Source: an uncultured bacterium
GTDB lineage: Bacteria; Bacillota; Clostridia; TANB77; CAG-508
Direction: 5' to 3'
Assembly (NCBI GenBank): GCA_905215615.1
Contig: CAJMQM010000005.1
Span: 1-31,718, forward strand
Length of the DNA stretch: 31,718 nt
The position numbers and the translations under genes were made by a program. The notes beneath the pieces were generated by a model. The model was given only the letters and a program-made list of their open reading frames with translations. It did not search any database and was not told where the DNA came from. How positions within the stretch are numbered: the first letter of the stretch is position 1; every line of letters begins with the position of its first letter. Positions 1 through 7,864 of the stretch are shown here, piece by piece.

Positions 1-2
1 CA

Positions 3-92
3 ATTTTTGTAATATTTTTTTTATTGTTTAGAAATGCAAAAATTATAGATGCGCCAGTTGTTTTCTATAATATCTTGGTTAATAAATTATAA
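3..92 (+). CDS. possible 3' end of an upstream gene (partial)
   Basis: This frame is open from the window edge to a TAA at 90-92. It gives about 29 residues, hydrophobic at first (IFVIFFLLF) and then more polar, like the tail of a membrane protein. No start lies inside the window and the family cannot be recognised. In such A+T-rich DNA a short open stretch can occur by chance, so this is tentative. Confidence 0.25.
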   Translation: MFVIFFLLFRNAKIIDAPVVFYNILVNKL

Positions 93-141
93 AACTAACT
101 TAATCGAGTAAAAACTAAAATTTAATTTAATATAAAAATAC

Positions 142-170
142 TTGATTATAAAACCAAATGAGTGTAATAT
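142..170 (+). promoter_or_regulatory. putative sigma-A promoter of fic
   Basis: TTGATT (142-147) and TAATAT (165-170) are separated by 17 bp. They lie about 60 bp before the Fic gene. A 7-bp inverted repeat (TTTACTT at 183-189, AAGTAAA at 211-217) lies in the leader just before the ribosome binding site. Confidence 0.5.
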
Positions 171-228
171 TAATAAAAGCGTTTTACTTTATGTGTAATA
201 CAAAAAATATAAGTAAAGTGGTGAAAAT

Positions 229-825
229 ATGGAAGAAATATATAAAAATATAGGTTCAATACACTGTTACCCTAATAGTAATGTACTAATAAACAAACTA
301 AATATAAAAGACGAAAAGAAATTATCAGAATATGAAGCAAAAATAACAGCTGCAAAATCTTTAGCATTAAGGCAAAAAGGAATTACAGGAAATTTTGATA
401 TAGAACATTATAAATTAATACATAAGTATTTATTTGAAGATATTTACCCATTTGCAGGAAAGTTACGAGATGAAAATATTTCAAAAGGTGAGTTCAGATT
501 TGCTAGTTTTGAATACATAGAGCAAGAACTAAATAGGCTAATGAACGAACTAAAAAAAGAAAATTTTTTAGAAGGATTAGATAAAGAAAAGCTAGCAGAA
601 AGGTTAGCATATTATTTATCAGAACTAAATGTATTACATCCATTTAGAGAAGGAAACGGAAGAACAACAAGGGAATTTATAAGGCAACTAGCACTTAAAA
701 ATGGTTATAAATTAAATTTAAGCAAATTTTTACCAAAAGAAGTTTTAAACGCTAGTATAGAATCAATAATAGATACAAAGCACTTAGAAGAGATACTAAA
801 CAAGTGCCTAGAAAAACAAATTTAA
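229..825 (+). CDS. fic: Fic/DOC family protein (probable AMP transferase)
   Basis: A 198-residue protein with the full Fic signature HPFREGNGRTTR at residues 137-148 (HxFx[D/E]GNGRxxR). In characterised Fic enzymes the His is the base and the Gly/Asn/Arg residues bind the ATP phosphates to transfer AMP to a target hydroxyl; the target here is unknown. The body resembles the small stand-alone Fic of E. coli type (YPNSNVL.NKL..KDEKKLSEYE at residues 14-36). No partner antitoxin gene precedes it, and I see no clear (S/T)xxxE(G/N) inhibitory motif inside the protein. It could be regulated by a distant antitoxin or in another way. The ATG follows a weak purine-rich site (AGTGGTG). Next gene: superoxide dismutase, 90 bp downstream on the same strand. 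Confidence 0.9.
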   Translation: MEEIYKNIGSIHCYPNSNVLINKLNIKDEKKLSEYEAKITAAKSLALRQKGITGNFDIEHYKLIHKYLFEDIYPFAGKLRDENISKGEFRFASFEYIEQELNRLMNELKKENFLEGLDKEKLAERLAYYLSELNVLHPFREGNGRTTREFIRQLALKNGYKLNLSKFLPKEVLNASIESIIDTKHLEEILNKCLEKQI

Positions 826-915
826 AGAATAATTATTGGATATGTGTATATAATGGAAATATAAGACTGATAAGATTTAATCAAAGTATGTTTAAGAAGG
901 GAAGATATAATTACT

Positions 916-1512
916 ATGGTGGAGTTAAAAGAATTACCATACCCATTAGATGCACTAGAACCATATTATTCAAAAGAAACACTAGAACTACATTATAAAG
1001 TTTTGTATAAAGGGTATGTAGACAATACAAACAAAACACAAGAACAGCTAAAAAAGAGCAGAGAAAATAATGATTTTACAAATATAAAATGTTTAGAGAA
1101 AAATTTAAGCTTCTTTGGCTCTGGTGTAATATTACATGAGTTGTTTTTTTATAACATGGGACCAGCATTGCCAACAAGTCCGTCTGTGGAATTAATGGAG
1201 CAAATTAACAAAGACTTTATAAATTACGATACATTTAAAAAGCAATTTTCAGAAGCGGCAACAAATGTAGAAGCTTCAGGGTGGTGTATACTTGTTTGGG
1301 AACCTAGATTTAATAAGCTTGAAATTTTACAGTGTGAGAAACATCAAGATTTAACTTTGTGGGGCTGTATACCTATTTTGGTATTAGATATGTGGGAACA
1401 CTCTTATTATTTGCAATATCAAACAAAAAGACCAGATTATATAAATGCATTTTGGAATATTGTAAATTGGAACGAAGTAAATAAAAGATTTCAAAAAATA
1501 AACAGAAATTAA
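916..1512 (+). CDS. sod: superoxide dismutase, Fe/Mn family
   Basis: A 198-residue protein with the whole Fe/Mn superoxide dismutase layout. The four metal ligands are visible: His26 (LELHYKVLYKGYVDN), His74 (VILHELFFYN), Asp158 and His162 (LDMWEHSYYLQY), followed by the typical KRPDYI tail. It converts superoxide to oxygen and hydrogen peroxide in the cytoplasm. The metal (Fe or Mn) cannot be decided with certainty from the sequence. The usual NHxxFW motif around the second His is altered to LHELFFYN, so it is a diverged member. The ATG at 916 is preceded by AGAAGGGAAG, a usable ribosome binding site. An overlapping frame at 804-998 is a shadow. Confidence 0.92.
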   Translation: MVELKELPYPLDALEPYYSKETLELHYKVLYKGYVDNTNKTQEQLKKSRENNDFTNIKCLEKNLSFFGSGVILHELFFYNMGPALPTSPSVELMEQINKDFINYDTFKKQFSEAATNVEASGWCILVWEPRFNKLEILQCEKHQDLTLWGCIPILVLDMWEHSYYLQYQTKRPDYINAFWNIVNWNEVNKRFQKINRN

Positions 1513-1531
1513 CTTGCCTTAGTAAAAATAA

Positions 1532-1560
1532 TTGAAATAGGAAACGAAAGATAGTAATAT
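1532..1560 (+). promoter_or_regulatory. putative promoter of cdd
   Basis: TTGAAA (1532-1537), 17 bp spacer, TAATAT (1555-1560), about 50 bp before the cytidine deaminase start. Confidence 0.5.
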
Positions 1561-1611
1561 ATATGAAAATAATTATAGAATACAAAGTTTGTAAAATTAT
1601 GGAGGTAAAAT

Positions 1612-1998
1612 ATGCAAGAAGAATTAAAAGAATTATTAAAAAATAGTTATAGTCCATATTCAAATTTTAAAGTTGCAGCAATTATCGTAATGGAAGATGG
1701 AACTAAGTTTAAAGGTGTTAATGTAGAAAACGCAAGCTATGGAGCAGCAATTTGTGCAGAACGTAGTGCAATTGTTAGTGCAATAAGTGCAGGTTACAAA
1801 AAGGGAGATTTTAAAGAGCTACATGTAATGGTGGGGAGTGGAAAAATAGGTATGCCATGTTTTATGTGTAGGCAGGTAATAAGCGAAATGTTTGAAAAGA
1901 CTAGCTCAGTATATTGCTATGATACAAATGGAAATATGGAAAAATATACAGTAGAGGAGCTTTGCCCATACCCATTTGGTACAGAGGATTTAAAATAA
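1612..1998 (+). CDS. cdd: cytidine deaminase
   Basis: A 128-residue protein of the homotetrameric cytidine deaminase family, which deaminates cytidine and deoxycytidine to uridine and deoxyuridine in pyrimidine salvage. The zinc site is complete: CAE at residues 48-50 (Cys48 ligand, Glu50 proton shuttle) and PCFMC at 82-86 (Cys83, Cys86 ligands), followed by RQ. The substrate motifs PYSNF (15-19) and NVENASYGAAICAE (37-50) are also present. Length is normal for the family. A strong GGAGG site lies 7 bases before the ATG. It appears monocistronic, with its own promoter and a strong terminator downstream. Confidence 0.97.
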   Translation: MQEELKELLKNSYSPYSNFKVAAIIVMEDGTKFKGVNVENASYGAAICAERSAIVSAISAGYKKGDFKELHVMVGSGKIGMPCFMCRQVISEMFEKTSSVYCYDTNGNMEKYTVEELCPYPFGTEDLK

Positions 1999-2024
1999 TA
2001 AAATGAACTAAAATTATTATACAA

Positions 2025-2068
2025 AAAGGAGTATTACAAATAAGTACATTTATTTGTAATACTCCTTT
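2025..2068. terminator. bidirectional intrinsic terminator between cdd and tetR
   Basis: A perfect 19-bp inverted repeat (2025-2043 with 2050-2068) with a 6-base loop. The arms begin with AAA and end with TTT, and both flanks are A/T-rich. It can therefore end transcription from cdd on the plus strand and from the converging tetR gene on the minus strand. Confidence 0.9.
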
Positions 2069-2115
2069 ATTTTACCTTCAATGAGTGCAAAATCTAATGT
2101 GATGTCTTGGACTCA

Positions 2116-2685
2116 TTATAGAACATCGCTAAAACATTTCTTAAATAACTCCTTTGAATATTCACAAATTTCATCTAAAGAATATTCAGAGGTTTCCTTA
2201 AAATACTCCAAAACTTGGCTTATAACCCCAAAAGTAAAAAAGTCTATGTTAAATTTTAGAGTTTTAGATTTAGCAAGTTTTGAATTTGAACTTAAGGCTT
2301 CATGTAATTTATTAGTTATAAGACTACTTAATCTATCAAGAAAAATAAAAGGTTCTTTTGAAGAAACTAATAGCTTATATGTATCTTCATTATTTTTTAG
2401 ATACTCTTTTATATAATCTAAATACTTAAAAAAGTCGTCAATAGAGTGTAAATTTTTACTGTCTTCAAACAATACCTTAATAAGGTCAGACTCAAACTCC
2501 TCAGCAACATCGTAAATGCTATCATAGTGATTATAAAAAGTGCCTCTGTTTATATCAGCCCTTTTAACTAACTCACTAACTGTAACCTTATTTAATTCTT
2601 GATATTCATTTACTAATTCTGCAAAAGTATTTTTAATTAATTTTTTTGTTTTTTCAGATGAGTGGTTTAAGTTTTTAACTTTCAT
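2116..2685 (-). CDS. TetR/AcrR family transcriptional regulator
   Basis: A 189-residue protein with an N-terminal TetR-type helix-turn-helix (about residues 10-55). Its recognition part VSELVKRADINRGTFYNHYDS is the family's most typical motif. The C-terminal ligand-binding half is divergent and all-helical. An earlier in-frame TTG at 2694 would sit only about 2 bases after the GAGGA ribosome binding site, so the ATG at 2685 is the better start. It is divergent to the Bce-like two-component system. Paired inverted repeats flank its promoter, suggesting autoregulation and possibly control of the neighbours. The ligand is unknown. Confidence 0.9.
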   Translation of the reverse strand: MKVKNLNHSSEKTKKLIKNTFAELVNEYQELNKVTVSELVKRADINRGTFYNHYDSIYDVAEEFESDLIKVLFEDSKNLHSIDDFFKYLDYIKEYLKNNEDTYKLLVSSKEPFIFLDRLSSLITNKLHEALSSNSKLAKSKTLKFNIDFFTFGVISQVLEYFKETSEYSLDEICEYSKELFKKCFSDVL

Positions 2686-2768
2686 AAAATTCAATTCCTC
2701 TCTTATTTTAAATTTGAACTAAAAAGAACAATTAATTCAAAATAGTACATGTTTAGAAAGCTTACAAG

Positions 2769-2849
2769 ATGCTGTATTCAACATTAATTTGGAAAAAATT
2801 ATAATACACGAGAAACAAAAAGTCAACAATGTTCATTTGTATACAGCAT
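2769..2849. promoter_or_regulatory. bipartite inverted repeat around the tetR promoter (candidate operator)
   Basis: ATGCTGTAT (2769-2777) is mirrored by ATACAGCAT (2841-2849), and inside them AACATT (2780-2785) is mirrored by AATGTT (2828-2833). The arms bracket the minus-strand -35 and -10 boxes almost exactly. This suggests a TetR operator pair, possibly with looping or two separate sites. The link to this TetR protein is an inference from position. Confidence 0.5.
2798..2826 (-). promoter_or_regulatory. strong promoter of tetR
   Basis: Read on the minus strand: TTGACT (2826-2821), 17-bp spacer, perfect TATAAT (2803-2798). It lies about 110 bp before the tetR start. Confidence 0.75.
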
Positions 2850-2865
2850 AAAAATTATAGTTTTT

Positions 2866-2895
2866 TTAGACTTTTTATGTTTTATGTGATATATT
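2866..2895 (+). promoter_or_regulatory. weak putative promoter of the two-component system
   Basis: TTAGAC (2866-2871) and TATATT (2890-2895) are 18 bp apart, about 35 bp before the response regulator start. The match is only moderate. Confidence 0.3.
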
Positions 2896-2928
2896 GGTAA
2901 TATAAAATATTTACACATGAGGTGGAAT

Positions 2929-3594
2929 ATGCAAAAAATTCTAATAGTTGAAGATGACGAAAAATTATCAAAAGAATTGGACAAGTTTTTATCACAAAAT
3001 GGCTATGAAATTACCAGAATTACCAGTTTCAATAATGTAATAGAAGATATATTAAATAGTAAATGTAATATGGTTTTGTTAGACATAAACTTGCCAAATT
3101 GCAATGGCGAATATATTTGCAAAGAAGTAAGAAAAATATCTGAGGTGCCAATAGTTATGATAACAAGTGTAGACAATGAATTAGACCAACTATTAAGCTT
3201 AAATTATGGTGCAGATGACTATATTACAAAGCCATTTAACCTTCAAATATTGCTTGCTAAAATTGCTACAATTTTAAAGAGAACTAATAACAAAGACCAA
3301 ACAAAAATAGACTGTAAAGATTTTGTATTAAATTTATCTAAAAGTACAATAGAAAAAGACGGAAAAAATATAGAGTTAACTAAAAATGAATTTAAAATTA
3401 TATATTATTTAATTCAAAATAGAGGAAAAATTGTTCCAAGAGAAGAGCTAATGAGCTACCTATGGGACAGTGAAATGTTTGTAGATGATAATACATTAAC
3501 TGTTAACATTACAAGAATAAGAAATAAATTAGAAGAGATTAATCTAAAAGACATACTAGAAACCAGGAGAGGGCAAGGTTATATATTAATATAA
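2929..3594 (+). CDS. bceR: response regulator, OmpR/PhoB family, BceR-like
   Basis: A 221-residue protein with an N-terminal receiver domain: acidic pocket Glu8-Asp9-Asp10, phospho-acceptor Asp52 in LLDINLPN, and Lys101 in TKPFN. A C-terminal winged helix follows (about residues 125-221, ending TRRGQGYIL). The ATG at 2929 is chosen because GAGGTGG (2919-2925) precedes it at a good distance; an upstream ATG at 2917 overlaps this site. The kinase gene follows 13 bp later, then a Bce-type transporter whose upstream region carries a TTACA-N4-TGTAA box, the known BceR consensus. It probably activates the transporter genes when phosphorylated. Confidence 0.93.
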   Translation: MQKILIVEDDEKLSKELDKFLSQNGYEITRITSFNNVIEDILNSKCNMVLLDINLPNCNGEYICKEVRKISEVPIVMITSVDNELDQLLSLNYGADDYITKPFNLQILLAKIATILKRTNNKDQTKIDCKDFVLNLSKSTIEKDGKNIELTKNEFKIIYYLIQNRGKIVPREELMSYLWDSEMFVDDNTLTVNITRIRNKLEEINLKDILETRRGQGYILI

Positions 3595-3607
3595 AGGATG
3601 ATATAAA

Positions 3608-4624
3608 TTGAAATTTAGTGAATTTTTAAAAGATAAAATAATAGCAATAGTTCTTACCATTTTTTTAGTAACTACAGTAATAGCATTTCTTTCTGTAACT
3701 AAAATAGATTTATTTATAAAAATTTACATACCAACTGCAATAGTTGTAGTATTTGTAATTGTATTAATGTTAGAATACTTACATAAAAAGAGGTTTTATA
3801 ATGCAGTAAAAGAAAGTTTGCAAGAGCTAGACGAAAAATATTTAATAGCAGAAACAATGGAGAGTCCAATATTTTTGGATGGAAAAATACTAAAAAACAT
3901 ATTAGTAGAAACAGATAAATCTATGATAGAAAAAGTTAATAAATACAAATATGCACAAGAAGAATATAAAGAATATATAGAGCTTTGGATTCATGAGATA
4001 AAAACACCAATTTCAGCAAGTAAGCTAATAGCACAAAACAACAAAAACGAAGTTACAAAAAGCATAGATGAAGAGCTAGACAAAATAGAATACTATGTAG
4101 AACAAGCTTTATATTATGCAAGAAGCAATACTGTAGAGAAAGATTATTGTATAACAAAATGTAATTTAAAAGATATTGTAAATACTGTAATAAAGAAAAA
4201 TAAAACTACATTAATTAATAATAAAATAAAAATAAGCATAGAAGATATTGACGAAATTGTGTATACAGATAGCAAGTGGATTATATTTATTTTAAACCAA
4301 ATTATAACAAACTGTATAAAATATGCTAAAGAAGAAAATGCCGAAATTAAAATAAGTGCTGAAACAAAAAAAGCAAGAGTAATACTAAGTATTAAAGATA
4401 ATGGCATAGGTATAAGAAAAGGAGAAATAACAAAAGTATTTGAAAAGGGATTTACAGGAAGCAATGGTAGAAAAGACGGAAAAAAATCTACGGGAATAGG
4501 GTTATACTTATGTAGAAAATTATGTGGAAAGCTAGGAATAGGAATAGAACTTAACTCAGAAGAAAATATAGGAACAGATATAAAACTTGTATTTCCTAAA
4601 AATAATTATCACTTAGCAGAGTAG
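3608..4624 (+). CDS. bceS: intramembrane-sensing histidine kinase, BceS-like
   Basis: A 338-residue kinase starting at TTG, with AAAGGATGA as ribosome binding site. Two N-terminal membrane helices (about 12-30 and 39-58) are joined by a very short external loop. This is typical of Bce-type kinases, which sense through their partner ABC transporter rather than binding ligand themselves. The dimerisation/phospho-acceptor motif is WIHEIKTPIS with His129. The ATPase domain shows an N box (NQIITNCIKYA), a G1 box (DNGIGI) and a G2 box (STGIGLYLCRKL). It forms an operon with the response regulator. Family knowledge predicts sensing of cell-wall-active peptide antibiotics; the actual inducer is unknown. 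Confidence 0.93.
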   Translation: MKFSEFLKDKIIAIVLTIFLVTTVIAFLSVTKIDLFIKIYIPTAIVVVFVIVLMLEYLHKKRFYNAVKESLQELDEKYLIAETMESPIFLDGKILKNILVETDKSMIEKVNKYKYAQEEYKEYIELWIHEIKTPISASKLIAQNNKNEVTKSIDEELDKIEYYVEQALYYARSNTVEKDYCITKCNLKDIVNTVIKKNKTTLINNKIKISIEDIDEIVYTDSKWIIFILNQIITNCIKYAKEENAEIKISAETKKARVILSIKDNGIGIRKGEITKVFEKGFTGSNGRKDGKKSTGIGLYLCRKLCGKLGIGIELNSEENIGTDIKLVFPKNNYHLAE

Positions 4625-4655
4625 ATTCAGAAGTATTTCTGAATCTATTATTTAT
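4623..4655 (+). terminator. putative terminator after the kinase
   Basis: A perfect 10-bp stem (4623-4632 with 4637-4646) and 4-base loop begins inside the stop codon and is followed by ATTATTTATG. The weak U-tract may allow partial read-through into the transporter genes. Confidence 0.55.
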
Positions 4656-4731
4656 GTGATTTGTTATATAAATTTTACTTAATAAAATTAGAAAATATTA
4701 AAACTAATGATTTTGTAAAATAAATTCAAGG

Positions 4732-4745
4732 TTACAAAAATGTAA
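4732..4745. promoter_or_regulatory. BceR-type operator before the ABC transporter
   Basis: TTACA-AAAA-TGTAA is an exact match to the described BceR binding consensus TnACA-N4-TGTAA. It lies about 45 bp upstream of a TATAAT (4790-4795), the spacing expected for an activator site. It links the preceding two-component system to the transporter. Confidence 0.75.
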
Positions 4746-4861
4746 TATTATTGAAAGGAAAATCGATGGTAAATAAAAGTAATAGAAGCTATAATAATAT
4801 TAAATAAAATGCAAATAAGTTGAAATATTTTAACAAACTGCTAAATTAAGGAGGAAAAATT

Positions 4862-5629
4862 ATGGCAGAGGTATTGGAAGTAAAAAACATAGAAAAATAC
4901 TATGGAAACAAAGGAAATTTAACAAAGGCAATAGACAACATTAGCTTTAAGATTGAAAAAGGTGAATTTGTTGGAATAATGGGAGCAAGCGGAAGCGGAA
5001 AAAGTACACTTTTAAATTGTATTTCTACAATAGATAGAGTAACATCAGGAAGTATTAAGGTAAATGGAGAAGAAATTACAAAATTAAAAGGAAATAGTTT
5101 AAACAAATTTAGAAGAGAAGAACTTGGTTTTATATTTCAAGATTTCAATTTACTAGATACTTTAACTTGCTATGAAAATATAGCCCTAGCACTAACTATT
5201 CAAAAAGTACCAGCAAAAGAAATACAAAAAAGAGTAAAAGAGGTTTCAGATAAACTAGGAATTACAGAAATACTAAAAAAATACCCATACCAAGTTTCAG
5301 GTGGGCAAAAGCAAAGGGTAGCATCTGCAAGAGCTATAATTACAAAACCTAAGCTAGTATTAGCAGATGAACCAACAGGAGCACTAGATTCCAAAGCAGC
5401 AAGGATGTTACTAGAAAATTTTGAATATCTAAACAAAGTAATGAACGCAACAATTTTAATGGTAACACATGATGCCTTTACAGCTAGCTATGCTAACAGA
5501 ATTTTATTTATTAAAGATGGAAAAATATTTAATGAATTAGTAAAAGGAAATGATACAAGAAAACAGTTCTTTGAGAAGATTATAGAGGTCGTAACTCTTC
5601 TTGGAGGTGATTTAAATGATGTCATTTAA
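4862..5629 (+). CDS. bceA: ABC transporter ATP-binding protein, BceA-like
   Basis: A 255-residue ATPase with Walker A GASGSGKST (residues 41-49), a Q-loop in FIFQDFNLLDTLT, signature SGGQKQR, Walker B LVLADEPTGALD and an H-loop in VTHDAF. This is the MacB/BceA-type subfamily that powers FtsX-like permeases. AAGGAGG lies 6 bases before the ATG. Its end overlaps the permease gene by 14 bases, so the two are translationally coupled. Together they should form a transporter that frees lipid-linked cell-wall precursors from antimicrobial peptides such as bacitracin and signals to the adjacent kinase (family knowledge). Confidence 0.95.
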   Translation: MAEVLEVKNIEKYYGNKGNLTKAIDNISFKIEKGEFVGIMGASGSGKSTLLNCISTIDRVTSGSIKVNGEEITKLKGNSLNKFRREELGFIFQDFNLLDTLTCYENIALALTIQKVPAKEIQKRVKEVSDKLGITEILKKYPYQVSGGQKQRVASARAIITKPKLVLADEPTGALDSKAARMLLENFEYLNKVMNATILMVTHDAFTASYANRILFIKDGKIFNELVKGNDTRKQFFEKIIEVVTLLGGDLNDVI

Positions 5630-7655
5630 ACTTGCTTTAAAAAGCATGCGAAAAAACATGAAAGACTATGTTATATATTTTTTAACATTAGTTTTAGGTG
5701 TAGCAATATTTTATGTATTTAATAGCTTAGATGCACAACAAGCAATGTTAGAAATTTCAGAGTCTAAAAGGCAGATTATAGAATTAATGATACAAATGCT
5801 TGGTGGAGTTTCTGTATTTGTTTCATTTGTACTTGGATTTTTAATAGTTTTTGCAAATAACTTCCTAATTAAAAGAAGAAAAAAAGAATTTGGTTTATAC
5901 ATGCTTTTAGGCATGGGAAAAGGTGGAATATCAAAAATATTACTAATTGAAACACTGCTAATAGGTATATTTTCATTAGCAATGGGAGTATTAATAGGAG
6001 TATTTGCTTCCCAATTTATGTCTGTGCTAGTTGCAAATTTATTTGAAGCAAATATGACAGAATATAGATTTGTGTTTTCACAAGATGCGGTAATAAAAAC
6101 GATTGTATATTTTGCTATAATTTATGTAATTGTTATGATATTAAATTTATTTACAACATCTAAATATAAACTAATAGACTTATTAACAGCCAGTAGAAAA
6201 AATGAGAAAATAAAATTTAGAAATCCTGTATTATCTGTAATAATTTTTATATTATCTGTAGTAATACTAGGTATAGCATATTATTTAGCAATTACTAAAA
6301 TAACTAGCTCAGATGGCTCGCACATAATGGTTGCAATATTGCTTGGATGCATAGGAACATTTTTGTTTTTCTATTCACTATCGGGATTTTTATTAAAATT
6401 TATGCAGACAAGCAAAAAAATTTATATGAGAAATCTAAATATGTTTGTACTAAGACAGGTAAATAGCCAAGTTAACACTACAACATTTTCAATGAGTGTA
6501 ATATCAATTTTGCTATTTTTAACAATTTGTATATTTTCATCTGCTATATCGCTTAATAACACTATGATACAGCAACTAGAACAATGTAACCCAGTAGATA
6601 TTACAATTTATAGAAGTGCTAACCACATGAGTGACAACGGAAACCCTAAAACAATAGCAGAAACATTAAAACTGGTTGGATTAGATCCAGATGAATATTT
6701 TAGTGAATATATAGAAACACCAACATATGCAACAGAAGAGTTAACTCTAGGAAAAACATTGGGAGAAGAATTGTTTTATAATGCAAAAGAAAGCTATTCT
6801 GGTATTCAATATGAACAGCTAGAAATTATAATGACAGTATCAGACTATAATAAAATTGCAAAAATGTTTGGAAACCAAGAAATATATTTAGAAAATAATG
6901 AATATGCAGTTATAGGAGATTATGAAACAGTTCTTGAAATTAGAAATAATGCATTAGAAAATGGACAAGAAATAACCCTAAATGGAAAAACATACAAACC
7001 AGCTTACACAAAGTGCATATATGGATTTATTAGTGATTCTACCCAGCCTATGGAAACAGGTATAATTATAGTTCCAGATAATGCAGTAAAAGAAGAGTGG
7101 AAGAAATTTAAATACTTAAATGCAAATTATGTGGGAGAAACGGAAAAAGAAAAACAAGAAGTAGAAAACAAAATTTTACAATTATCAGATGATGACACAG
7201 TAAATGCAAATAGCTTAGGAGATATGATGGCATTAAGCAAAATAACTAATTACGAAGCTAGTAAAGGAATAGGTACATTAGTAACATTTATAGGATTATA
7301 CTTAGGAATTATATTCTTAATATCAAGTGCAGCTATACTTGCATTAAAACAGCTTTCAGAAAGTGCAGACAATAAAGAAAGATATAATATTTTAAGAAAA
7401 ATAGGTGCAGACGAGAAAATGATAAATGGAGCGTTGTTTAAACAAATAGCAATATTCTATATAATTCCATTATTACTTGCGATAGTACACTCGATATTTG
7501 GAATTATAACAGCAGGCAAAATTCTTGAGATTTTTGGAAAACAAGACGTTATAGGAGGCATAGTAACTACTGCAATATTCATCATAATAATATATGGTGG
7601 CTATTTCTTAGCAACATATTTTGGAAGCAAAAATATTATAAAAAGCAAAAATTAA
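5616..7655 (+). CDS. bceB: ABC transporter permease, BceB-like (FtsX family)
   Basis: A 679-residue membrane protein. Transmembrane helices lie near the N-terminus (about 18-38 and 54-78), followed by several more up to about residue 310. A large extracellular domain (about 320-560) leads to the last three helices, ending in KSKN. The FtsX-like core KRRKKEFGLYMLLGMGK (about residues 87-103) is clear. Ten helices and a big loop between helices 7 and 8 are the BceB hallmark; that loop contacts the antibiotic and the sensor kinase. A strong terminator follows immediately. Specificity cannot be read from the loop. Confidence 0.93.
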   Translation: MMSFKLALKSMRKNMKDYVIYFLTLVLGVAIFYVFNSLDAQQAMLEISESKRQIIELMIQMLGGVSVFVSFVLGFLIVFANNFLIKRRKKEFGLYMLLGMGKGGISKILLIETLLIGIFSLAMGVLIGVFASQFMSVLVANLFEANMTEYRFVFSQDAVIKTIVYFAIIYVIVMILNLFTTSKYKLIDLLTASRKNEKIKFRNPVLSVIIFILSVVILGIAYYLAITKITSSDGSHIMVAILLGCIGTFLFFYSLSGFLLKFMQTSKKIYMRNLNMFVLRQVNSQVNTTTFSMSVISILLFLTICIFSSAISLNNTMIQQLEQCNPVDITIYRSANHMSDNGNPKTIAETLKLVGLDPDEYFSEYIETPTYATEELTLGKTLGEELFYNAKESYSGIQYEQLEIIMTVSDYNKIAKMFGNQEIYLENNEYAVIGDYETVLEIRNNALENGQEITLNGKTYKPAYTKCIYGFISDSTQPMETGIIIVPDNAVKEEWKKFKYLNANYVGETEKEKQEVENKILQLSDDDTVNANSLGDMMALSKITNYEASKGIGTLVTFIGLYLGIIFLISSAAILALKQLSESADNKERYNILRKIGADEKMINGALFKQIAIFYIIPLLLAIVHSIFGIITAGKILEIFGKQDVIGGIVTTAIFIIIIYGGYFLATYFGSKNIIKSKN

Positions 7656-7658
7656 TTT

Positions 7659-7699
7659 AAACTTTGATAGGTATTATTTATACTTATCAAAGTTTTTTT
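7659..7699 (+). terminator. intrinsic terminator of the bceAB unit
   Basis: Stem AACTTTGATA... with ...TATCAAAGTT (about 7660-7669 with 7684-7693), followed by TTTTTT. It ends transcription right after the permease stop codon. Confidence 0.88.
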
Positions 7700-7789
7700 A
7701 CATATTAAGCAAAATCCAAAAAAATTAAATAATTAGTAAAATTTATAAAAAAACAACGTAAAACAATACATTTCTTCAATTATCTATTA

Positions 7790-7818
7790 TTGACAATAAA
7801 ATTTGATTATGTTTAAAT
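7790..7818 (+). promoter_or_regulatory. putative promoter of the DUF3006/MBL operon
   Basis: Perfect TTGACA (7790-7795), 17 bp, TTAAAT (7813-7818), about 45 bp before the first gene. Confidence 0.65.
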
Positions 7819-7836
7819 AAAAATAGGGCAAAAGGG

Positions 7837-7863
7837 GGCTAGCCTTTACAAGGAGGAATAGCC
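7837..7863 (+). promoter_or_regulatory. hairpin that could hide the ribosome binding site of the DUF3006 gene
   Basis: GGCTA (7837-7841) can pair with TAGCC (7859-7863), and CCTT with AAGG inside it. This places the AAGGAGG site (7850-7856) of the next gene in the hairpin. A translation control role is only a suggestion. Confidence 0.3.
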
Positions 7864-7864
7864 A

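Noticed and set aside
804..998. Open frame overlapping the Fic end and the SOD start
   Set aside because: It lies in another frame over part of the well-supported SOD gene and has no recognisable protein features.
1373..1663. Minus-strand hydrophobic frame between sod and cdd
   Set aside because: It is the complement of A-rich plus-strand DNA, covers the cdd promoter and start, and has no start signal.
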